From Panonychus citri (taxonomy: Eukaryota; Arthropoda; Arachnida; Trombidiformes; Tetranychidae): a DNA stretch of 64,000 nucleotides. Made by a program: the position numbers and the translations under genes. Below are positions 53,901-64,000 of this stretch, piece by piece; within the stretch, counting starts at the first letter, position 1, and the number at the start of each line of letters is the position of its first letter. The notes beneath the pieces are model-generated. The model was not told where the DNA came from and made no database searches. It saw only the letters and a program-made list of their open reading frames with translations. The stretch is from the NCBI RefSeq assembly GCF_014898815.1, contig NW_026515500.1, positions 682,001 to 746,000 of the forward strand, read 5' to 3'.

Positions 53901-56319
53901 ACAAAAGTGTCGCTACATCAGCACCAAGTACACCTTTACCATTCTCACCAACGGCATTTGTTCAATCGTATAGAAAGAAACAAAGAAGCTCAATATCTTT
54001 GGTTTCAACACCAACTCTCTCATCATGTAAAAATAATAATATCGTTAGTATGACAACACCAACGATTCCCGTTATACCAACAACTATTGTGACATCATCG
54101 TCATCATTGTCATCATCAATCTCATTAGCAGCAACACCAACAGCAACCACAACGGCATCAATATCAATACCAACACCGGTACCTTCTACATCTTCATCAG
54201 CAGGATTATTTTCTTCGTTAACATCATCATCGTCATCATCTTCTTCTTCATCATCTTCTTCTTCCTCAACAATCCCCAAAAATCCAATGACTAATATCAC
54301 TAGTGTCCAACATAACACTTTGAGTTCAGGAGAAAAATTTTTCGGGCCAAATTTCAATTTAGGTGAAGCAATTGCATCAGTTACTCACGACCCTAATTCT
54401 GGTAACGGTAACAATTCTGATTATTCAAAAAACAAGAATGTAAACACACCGTTAACACCAAAATCACCTAAAACTCCTGGAGGTAAGATTTTACACCTCA
54501 ATTAATTAAATTGATTCTCGTAATCATCATCAGATATTTATCACTTGTTATCAATTAACAATCTACAATTCAGTCATAATTTTGTGTCATTTTTTTTATA
54601 TTCATTCATCTGTTAATCAACGATATTAATGATAGTTATTGTTTTTCTCTCTCTCTCTCTCTCTCTCTCTCAGGTGACATTGACAAATCATCTAACCGAC
54701 GAGTCCTTGATCAAAGAAGACAACTTGTAATGCAATTTTTCAACGAGTGCGGCTTTTGGCCTACAGGTAATTATAAAGAATCCATAATTAAATGAAAGAT
54801 GTGATATAAGAGTAAATAAATGATCAGTATCACGAAGAAAAAAATTTGTCAACAATCAAATGATCAACAAAAAAAAACAGTAGTTAAAGTAAATCATACA
54901 TGTATAATGTTTACATTTGTAAATGTTTGATTCTTCACGCAATCACAATGACTGATTTTGCATTTTTGAAAGACTAGTCACAATTTAATGAGTCATTGAA
55001 AATCAAACAGGTATATTACTCTATCGATAATATTACTTTCTTCAGTTGATAATCCAAAGAGATTCATCATATCATTACTCTTTTACATGGTGTTTATAAT
55101 GCCAACGAGTAAATAAAATACATTCCATTGGATTTGGATGTTTGATTAAAGTTAACATGGAAATCAATGTCTCTTATACCACCACATATTCAGGAAATGA
55201 GTGAATCAATTAAATCAATAAATCTCTCACTAAGTAAAGTTTAATTAGATGACAGGAAAAGTGATGAACTCAGTTGATAATAATAATAATAATAATGCTG
55301 AATCCATAACCAAAACAAAGATACGAATAAATGAAATCAAATATCAATGAACATAAGTGTAAAGCGAAACGATCAAGTAAACATATGACCAGTAACTTTC
55401 CGTTGTAATTAGATGAAACAATAAGTTTCAAATTGTCCATAACTATTAATTGGTAGAAAATGATATGATGATAATTTTCCAGTTAAATTGATATTTTACT
55501 GAAATCAGTTGACCGAAGAGATTAACTCTAAAGGGGATTAGTCACAATGGATTAACGAGAGAAACTTGCAAGACCTTTTTGACCCGAGTAGCAATCAAAT
55601 CGTAACTTTAGTCATGATCAATCATTTGGTGTGTCTCATGTTAATGTTGTGACTTTTTCTCACGTTGATGTATCTTTTTTTTTCTCAACCTTGTTGACTA
55701 ATTAATTATTTTCTTTTCTCTTCTCTTCTCACTTTAACCTGCTAATCTATTGATTTACCAGCTCAAGAAACCGCATCATTTCAACAGCGTTTCAGTAACG
55801 TCTTCCCTCATAAACATACCTTACAATTGAAGATACGAGAGGTTAGACAAAAACTCATGGCAACAACACCAATGACCCCGAATTCTGGTAAGTTGTCAAT
55901 TGGAAACAATCAACGATTCTAATCACTTATTGTCCAAAGAAAACCTCAACTCGATTTATTAATCAACTGATTTGTTTTGTTTTATCCTTTTTCTTTTAGC
56001 TTTGAAAGAGCATAACGAGAATGGAAAGATGAATGAGACAAGTAATTCTTCATCATCTCATCTTGGTGGTAAAATGATAAATTGTACTACCACTGATTCT
56101 ACGAGCATGAATACTACAAATTGTATTAATAAGGTTGTAATTGCTGGTGATTCATCTAATTGTAATATTGGTTCCGTTGAAAAAGTAGATCTCGAAAAGC
56201 AACAATATTTTTATGGACAACAACAACCAATGGATACATCAACCTGTAATAATAGTACAGTTACTGATGAAGATAACTCATCAAAGAATCGTAATATTGG
56301 ACAACATGATACAAGATGA
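47975..56319 (+). CDS. cic: Capicua transcriptional repressor, long-isoform type, tandem copy A (complete)
   Basis: Nine exons: 47975-48562, 48726-49256, 49352-49568, 49645-50925, 51015-51718, 51872-54482, 54674-54766, 55762-55887, 56000-56319; 2156 residues, all splices in phase. Capicua is an HMG-box repressor relieved by receptor tyrosine kinase/ERK signalling. The N-terminal conserved block of long isoforms is present (LTDWCGYRVIARLGNYYQRG, ANIRLLKPPWWEE), as is the Cys-rich element GIRKKFNGKQWRRLCSKEDC followed by GFCSRHLSMK. The HMG box (RRPMNAFMIFSKRHRALVH ... ILGEWWYSLQKEEKEKYNDL) lies near residues 1073-1145, split by an intron. The C1 motif that cooperates in DNA binding (RRQLVMQFFNECGFWPTAQE) lies near residues 1985-2010. 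Linkers are Ser/Thr/Asn-rich. Exon phases match copy B at 58543, and some exon and intron stretches are nearly identical between the copies. Confidence 0.95.
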
Positions 56320-57822
56320 GAAAACAATGCATATCGACTGGAACAATTAAATTAATTAACCAACCGCGAACATAAATGAAAGAATTAAAAAAAAAAGATT
56401 TATTTCCTATTAATAATTTCTTCTAATCAAATTCAATCTCTTTCATAATGATGATCTCTTGAATTGCCATATAATTAATAATCACTAATCATCATCAATA
56501 TGAGATTAAAGCATTTCCTTTGCAATTAATTAATTTCTGCTAAAAAAACACACCCTTACAAAGGCAACAATATATTAATTTGTCGACATCTAATTATCAA
56601 GAGATGATTAAATTTATCCTATTGTTACATCAAAGATATTAACTAATCATGCAAATCCTCGGATATCACAAATACAATAATGACAATCAATTAATTCAAT
56701 TAACTTTAAAAGATTAGAAATGAGATAATTACATGATTAAGAAAAAGAAAATTTCATCGAAAGTTAATTGAAACAGTTAATCGTTATAAAAAGATTTGCA
56801 CAACAACAGTTACGAGATTTAATTTCTCACAATTAACTAATTGCAATCAGAGAAATGTAGAGACCACACATTTACATTTTTTACAAATGTCAAAACAATT
56901 GGAACAATTAGTTAATCACAATTGTGATTAGAAATGAAAAAAAAACAAATAAGTGTTAACTGTTAATCATTTGAAAGACAAAATGATTACAACAATTACC
57001 AAGGGAAAGAAAGATAATTGTTCCACTAGAACAACAATTAAAATGAGTAATTTGCAGCAATTTTGCAATCAGAGTCACAATTAACATGATGATGACCACC
57101 AATCAGTGAATATACAAACAATTTATCAACAAATTGCAACAATTTAGAGGAAAAAAAGGTAAATCAAAAGCCAACGAATAAGAAATCAATTTAATCATCG
57201 CTGAGGTCTAGTGACTTTCTATCAATCAAACTAACAAGCCCAAGGAATTTACAAACAATCAATTAACAGTTTATTTCAGTTAACACAACAATGCGAGAGA
57301 GAGAGAGAGAGAGATTACATTAAACAAAAGAAGACAGAGAAGGTGCGAAAGATGCGAAAGAGAAAAAGAAAAACAAATAACAACAGGTAAAGAAAGAGAA
57401 AAGAAAGAGAAAAATGGATGAGGTGGACCAAAAGCTCCAACACACAAACTGAATCACGAAGGCGAAGATGAAGATAATTGTTCTAAAACTAAACTAAGAC
57501 ATTTTTCTTGCAAACAATGATGAAGATAAGAAAGAAGAAGAAAGAAAGAAAAAGAAAGACAAATAAATTTGCAAGAGAATAAGAAAAAAAAAGAAAATAA
57601 ATGAAGACAATTCTCTTTACCTGTGGTAAGAATTGTCAATGTAGATGGCGAAAAGTGATTCAGCTGTGTGTACATTGGAAATCGTTGTAAGAGAAAAGAT
57701 GAAGATGAAAAGAGAGAGAAGAGAATCACAAATACCTGGGATAGTTTACATAGCTTAAGGCCTCAACTACCTGTTCTCCATCATCATCTCTTTGTCTCCT
57801 CTTTTATTCCTCGTCTCCTAGA

Positions 57823-57862
<40 letters not shown>

Positions 57863-58542
57863 CTCTCTCAAAAAGAAACACTTTCAACCTTCTCATCTTC
57901 ATCTTCTTCTTACCTTGTTTTTTACTCTCACTCCTCTAATTCTGTTGCCTCTTTTTCTTTCTTTTTCTTTTATCATCATCATCATCCCCAACATCCTCTT
58001 CTTCATCATCTTCTCTCTTCCAATGTTTTCTTTCTTTTCTCTCTCATCTTCTTTCTCTTCGTTTCTCTTTGGTTTTTTTCTCTCTTTTTTTTCAATTTCT
58101 ATTCGTCACAAGTAGATGTCACTTCTCACTTGATTTCTTTTTCTTTGGTTTCTCTCTCTTTCTATTCCAATGCATTGGTTACTCTTCACTCTTACAAATA
58201 ACTTCAATTTCTCTCTTTTTTTTTAATTTCATTTATACTTTTTTTGCATAATGTTTTCTTTTTTTTTCTAATTTAATTTAATTTCTTCTTCTTTTCTCTC
58301 TCTTTTTTTGTTCTCTTTTGTTTTCTCTTCTCCTTGCTTTGTTTTCTACTCATTGGCAACTTCTCTTCTTCTCTTTGTGGTGTCTCTCTCTCTTTCTCTG
58401 ACAGTGTTTTTCTCTTAGTTGTTTTTGCCCACCGAGTCAAGGAAAGGAAAAGAGAAAGAGAGAGAGAGAGAGAGAAAAGAAAGAAAAAAAAAGGAATATA
58501 AACAGTTAGATTTATAAATTCTCTTATTGTTTATCATCAACT
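56320..58542. other. Spacer between the two capicua copies
   Basis: Copy A 3' flank, then AT-rich DNA, a GA-rich tract (57290-57420), a GTAGATGGCGAAAAG motif at about 57641-57655 and a long pyrimidine-rich stretch with a (CT)n microsatellite near 57830-57860. The open frames in 57668-58251 are low-complexity Ser/Phe products of these tracts. The promoter and 5' leader of copy B probably lie here. Confidence 0.45.
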
Positions 58543-61500
58543 ATGGCCACAAGTGAGGTGCTTCAACACAACTTCGATACCACCACAACCACAACCACAA
58601 CAACAACACGAGGTGAACCCAAAAAAGTGCCAAAAAAACGTAAATTTCAACTTGAGAGCTTAGAGGATAATAAAAATGTTCCTTGGTCATCAACAACTTC
58701 AACCTCTTCAATTGAAGTTAATGATAGAGAAATAGTTAATACTAACCCAAGCCATGGTGTTACTACAAATACTATTTTAAATTGTGTCGATGTATCAACA
58801 AATATCGCTGCTGATGATAACAACAACACCGTTATCAATAAGAGTAACAACAACTTGTATTGTGACAAAGATAATATTAGTTGTAGTAACACTGAAACAC
58901 ACGAGGCCTTAAAACATCAACAACAAACATCATTGGAACATGTTATCAATAGAAGCTTTAAAAATGATGAAGATGATGTTGATGTTGATGATGACAATTG
59001 TATTGACAGTAGTAAAGAATTGACATTAGATCTAACTGATTGGTGTGGTTATCGTGTTATCGCTCGTTTGGGTAACTATTATCAACGAGGTGAAATCAAT
59101 TGTTATTTAAAACGAGAATGTAAAGTTGGTGTTAAAGTAAGTAGAATTATTTTCATTTCATTTTATTCTATTTTTTTTATTCTATTCTATTTTATTTTAT
59201 TTGATTGTATTCTAAATTATGTTCTCTTCTATTAATTAACATGTTCTTTGTGAATGAGATAAGTAAAATTTAATCTTTTCTTTTGCCTACATTTTCACAG
59301 TTTGATGATAAAGATGAAACAATTGCAGATAAATTTGTCTACTTCAATCCACTTGATTGCAGTAGTATTATCAACGATAGTTGCCCATCTCCTAATCAAA
59401 TCACCATTGGTCTTGATGTTGTCTCCCGGTGTCCAGAGTCAGAGAATCTATTTCGTAAAGGAATCGTAGCTGATATTTTATCCACTGAGCCAAACTCTTT
59501 ATCCAGTGCCAGATATGTGGTTAAATTCAATGAATGTGAATTCATTAAAGTATCACGAGCTAATATACGTCTTCTTAAACCTCCTTGGTGGGAAGAAGTT
59601 GATAATTTGTCAATGGAAAAATCAACATCATCTCACACTTCATCACCATCTCCAACTTTATCTTCTTCCAATATTATTTCACCATCATGTCCATCAACAG
59701 TAACATCTCCATTACCACCCACTCCAACCAAGAAAACATCGCCATTAGAAAACTGTGTTCAAGATGTTAATTCACCGAGTAATCATGAGAAAATGAAACG
59801 CCCTGATATCATAATTTACTCGGTACGTTCATGAAAACTACAAATACCAACAAAAAATGTTCTTCATTCATGAATTTCTATTCTTAAATAAGCCACAAGA
59901 CAATTTTCGTTTCTCTCTCTCTCTCTTTGCTATTTCAATCTCATCAAGTAATTAACTTTTCTCTCTCTCTCCTCGTTCTCCATTTTTCTTTTCACTTCTC
60001 TATTTAGCAACAGCAACAATTTGAACGACAGCTTCAATTACAATACTTTAACCAATCTCAATCTCCCAGATTGATTAAATCACCTGCTGATCATAGTTAC
60101 TCAGGAGATGAGCTCGATGATGATGATAACGCCAAGTATAATACAGACTCAACCGTGGATTCAGCACCTTCAACCCCAACAACACCTCTTTACAGATCTG
60201 TGGGCTTTGCAAATCATTTACTCGATTCAGGTAATTATTAAATTTCTTTAAATATTCTTTAAGTCATCTTTAAGCTTCTCTCTCACTCTCCCTCATTCTC
60301 TCTCAATTCAACTCTTCTTGACACGGTATTATTGTAATTTCTCTCCCACTACTATTTTTTATTCATTTCTGTCTATATTTGTTCAAAAAATTTCCTCCTA
60401 CTCACAATTTAGAAATGAAATGGATTGAAATCACTTTTAATCATTCGTTTGTACTTTTTTACTTACTCTCTCTCTTTTCATTTTACTCACACGCACACAC
60501 AGGGTCGTCTTCCACTCATCATTTGAATTCCATTTCATCTTATGGTGGTAATGAAATTGGTGGAAATTCATCGTCAACTGATCAAGGAATTGTTAACCCA
60601 AACAAGTATAAAAAAGGTGATATCGTATCATCGGCAAGTGGAATTCGTAAAAAGTTCAATGGAAAACAATGGAGGCGATTATGTTCAAAAGAAGATTGTA
60701 CTAAAGAATCGCAAAGGCGCGGCTTCTGCTCGAGACATTTAAGCATGAAATCGATTAACAATTCACCGGGAAGTGGATCAGCTTGTAGTAATAACGGCGT
60801 TTGGTCATCCAATATGCTCATAGGAGCGGCTACTTTAACAACAACTTGCACAACAACCTCATTGACGATAGCAAATGAAATGAAAGGAGTCTCAAAAACA
60901 CCCAGTCCATTGCCCAATGTAATCCATAATTCAGTAAATAAATCGCCTCATGATGATGATCATCATAATAATGATCCTGGATTTGGAGAGAATGGTTTAT
61001 CAACATTGCATTCATCCGAATCTCAGAAAAATTTAAATGCCTCTGTTACTCCTTCATTCTCAGTCTCTTCTTCTGCAACCTCAGCAGCATCACTATTTTC
61101 ATCTTCTGCCTCATCAACAACATCTTCCACTTCTGTTTCTTCATCATCCTCATCCTCATCACTATGTTATCCTTCATCATCATTTGATACAACAAAAGCT
61201 GCCAATATGTTGATCTCACTTCGTACCTCACCTAAATCAGAAAGCCAAGCAGTTATCAAACCCAATGATATGAGCTTAGTTGCTGGAACAAGATCTGGTC
61301 TAATGGCAGCTAGACTTATATCTAATAATAATAATGATAAACCATATTACCATCATCATCACCAACATCATCCTCATCATCATCACCCTGGACAGGCAAA
61401 TTCAATACCATTATCACCTCATACCTCACAAAATGCAACTTTATTTCCATCACAAGTCACATCAACTTTACCCTCTTCATTTGCACCCTCAATACCACCA

Positions 61501-64000
61501 GTTGCTCACTTTATTCCAACCTTATATCTTGGTGGTAATAATCTGGTTAATCAATCTATCAATCAGAGATGGGAAGATAAATCAAGATCACCTGAGAGTA
61601 TTAATAGAAATGGACATCACCACAATAGTGGCAATAATCATAAACTACTTAGTCAAAATGTACCAATGGTCAAGGATTGGTTGTTACCTCCAAGTATTTA
61701 TGGTTCGTGTAAGTTTTAATTTTCTTGCAACTTTCTATTGAATTGGAAAATTAGCTTGAAACTAATCATTTCTAATTCCAATCGATTATCAAACAGGTTC
61801 GTCTCCATCGGCTCTAACGACAAATACTGAGATGCCTCTATTCCCTTGGCATTCAATTGACTCGTTACGACTCCATAGCAATTTTCATCACAATAATGTT
61901 AATATTTCAAACATTAGCCGAAGTGGTGACAAAAACAATCCAATGCCACATAGTCATGGTCATCTTGTTAAAGATTGGCTATTACCTAACAATATAAGCG
62001 CTTCATGTAAGTGATTTTGTCTTTACAATCAGATTAATCGGATTAGTTTTATCATAAGAAAATTAATAAAACTTTGTTTCGTTATCTTATCGAAATAGGT
62101 TCATCTCCATCTTCGATATCATCTTCTAATACAGAAATGCCTTTATTTCCTTGGTATTCCACCAATTCCTTACCAATTCATCGTAATATATCACCGAATG
62201 GACCACATTCACCTCCTCGAAGTGCTCCACCTCAATTCTCTGATTCTGAGAATGAATTAGACGAAGATGATGACATTGAAATAGATGTTAGTGGTGGTGT
62301 AGGAGGAGAAGATGATGACGATGAAGTATTTTCATCATCAGCCAATAAAAATGATAATAACAACAACAGTACCAATAGTAACAGAAATAGTAACAGAAAT
62401 GTAATGATGGATGGCGAAAGTTATGGTGACAAAGTAACAATAGATGATTCAATTGATAAATCATCATCTTCGAGTGTAATATCAGCCTCAAGGGGACGAT
62501 CAAAATCTTGTAGTGCCTTACAAGATGGCTCAAAAGAGTCGAGCAAAAAAGGAGAGATGTGCAATAATAATCCCATTGATGATGATGAAAATGATAATGA
62601 TAATGAAGGTGATGAGCCTAATAATCCCAACAACAGCAACAGCAACAACAATGGTAATAATAACAGTGGAAAGAAAAACAAATCATCATCTAAACAACAC
62701 ATTCGTCGACCCATGAATGCCTTTATGATTTTCTCGAAAAGACATCGAGCTTTAGTTCATCAACGTCATCCAAACAGCGATAATCGAACTGTTAGCAAGG
62801 TAATTATTGTAATTTAATAATTGATGCACATTGAGATTCTCATTGTTGATTCTGTTGATTGTCTTTCACTTGTACTTAAAACTATTTTCCAATCAGCTGT
62901 GTAAGTGCAATCATATTTTTGGCATCACATTTACTTACGTTCTTATATTTACTGTCAATATTTATTCCATCAAGTGTATTACAGTTACGATTATTAACTA
63001 ATTGTTCCAGTGTAAATGACTTTCTCCATCGTAATCGTTTGTTAAGATTCTCTATTTACAAAATTTTCATTATCTTGTTTCACTTTGATTATCTTTCTCA
63101 TCTTTTCTGACGACCTTGAATAGTCTTAGACTTTGTGTAAACAGTTTTTACTCTTATGAAAATTGACTCATTTTCATTCTCAATTTTTGGCATCAAGCAA
63201 CTTCTTACATACACAATTAGTATTTTCTCTTTGAGCTCAATGATTTCATCTCAACACTTATTGAATTTCTAAGTGTTTCTTTTTTGTTACATTCTAAATT
63301 TTCTAACACTATGATTATCTCTTTATTTCTCTCCTTTGGCAACAGATTTTAGGTGAATGGTGGTACAGTTTGAAGAAAGAAGAGAAAGAGAAATACAACG
63401 ATCTTGCATTTAAAGTAAAAGAAGCTCATTTCAAGAAACATCCAAATTGGAAATGGTGTTCAAAAGGAGGAACTGGATCAGTCTCTGGGTTAGAAACTGG
63501 AGAAACTCTTTCGCCTTCAATGGAAAATACAACCACAACAATTACCACCAACACCAACACCAACATCAATGCTACTACAACCTCTTCAACTCTTTCGTCT
63601 TCTTCATCATCTTCATCATCTTTAACTGTAACTTCAAAAGGCTATTCGAATGTGGCCTCGTCTAAGAAGAAAGTATCAGTTAAATCATTGAAAAGAAAAT
63701 CTAAATCTGATGATGGACCAGATGAAGAGAATATGGATTGTGCTGTGAATGATTCTAGTGGACACAATTCTCAACCTTATTCACTGAAATTGATCAATGA
63801 AGATGTCGCAAGCACAAGTTATATGGAAACTGAAAGTTGTGATCAATTAGAGATTCGTAATCGACACTCAGTTAGATTTAGTTCACCTGTTGATCTTCGC
63901 ACTCCAACTTCAGCTCCATTTAACAAGAGAATATTTTCTCCGTTGAATACACCGGCCACACCAATTACACCGATAACTCCAACACAATCATCTTCTCTTG
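58543..64000 (+). CDS. cic: Capicua, tandem copy B (cut by the window end)
   Basis: Exons seen: 58543-59136, 59301-59822, 60008-60230, 60503-61708, 61797-62006, 62099-62799 and 63346 to the window edge. It has the same N-terminal block, Cys-rich element and HMG box as copy A, with the HMG box nearly identical. Compared with copy A there is one extra exon (61797-62006). Copy B thus carries the pair VKDWLLPP... / MPLFPW... twice: exon 4 ends with MVKDWLLPPS, exon 5 runs from TEMPLFPWHS to HLVKDWLLPN and exon 6 begins again with TEMPLFPWYS. The intron inside the HMG box is 546 bases against 153 in copy A. Intron 1 differs by only about two positions from that of copy A. No frame break is seen. 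The C-terminal C1 motif lies beyond the window, so completeness is unknown. Confidence 0.93.

Noticed and set aside
57668..58251. Ser/Phe/Leu-rich ORFs before capicua B
   Set aside because: Derived from a long pyrimidine tract and a (CT)n microsatellite, with no similarity to a protein family.

Overview
This window is AT-rich eukaryotic nuclear DNA. Its genes are split by many short introns (about 60-150 bases) with GTAAGT-like donors and (C/T)AG acceptors, and they are single-copy animal genes. The gene content (TMEM94, a PPM1H-type phosphatase, NAPE-PLD, CAND1, FAM136A, capicua) and the compact AT-rich style suggest an arthropod. An acariform mite, perhaps a spider-mite relative, is my best guess, but no sequence here fixes the species.

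Layout. 0.28-5.5 kb (+): TMEM94, a P-type-ATPase-like ER membrane protein. 6.6-9.05 kb (-): a nuclear-looking protein with a Lys/Glu-rich repeat tail. 12.0-14.9 kb (-): PPM1H-like phosphatase. 16.5-19.1 kb (-): NAPE-PLD with a predicted signal peptide. 20.3-37.8 kb: a roughly 17.4 kb Maverick/Polinton (adintovirus-like) element between inverted, internally palindromic ends. 38.5-39.6 kb (+): a C19orf47-like SAM-domain protein. 40.2-40.75 kb (-): FAM136A. 41.5-45.7 kb (-): CAND1. 48.0-56.3 kb (+): a complete capicua gene. 58.5 kb to the window edge (+): a second, tandem capicua copy that runs off the end.

The Maverick carries the expected module: retrovirus-like integrase with a chromodomain, A32/FtsK-type packaging ATPase, adenain-like cysteine protease, F54H12.2-type major capsid protein, a probable minor capsid protein, pVI/pVII-like basic capsid proteins and protein-primed DNA polymerase B with an N-terminal zinc-finger region. 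Its left arm holds an unexpected cassette: a spliced BIR-RING (IAP-like) gene, a 39-residue membrane micro-protein, a protein that reads as a divergent two-repeat TATA-binding protein, and two related proteins with a PC4-like signature. Many element genes are preceded by a TATA-like box 30-85 bases before the start codon. At three junctions the TAA inside that box is the stop codon of the gene before. A mobile element with its own TBP-like factor and TATA-driven genes is the most unusual biology I can see here.

Quality note. TMEM94, the Lys/Glu protein and NAPE-PLD are each interrupted by what looks like a single missing base in or beside a homopolymer; allowing for it makes each total coding length divisible by three. 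Three similar breaks, and probably a fourth further upstream, lie in the zinc-finger/polymerase region. Assembly deletion errors explain this more simply than decay of several conserved genes at once.
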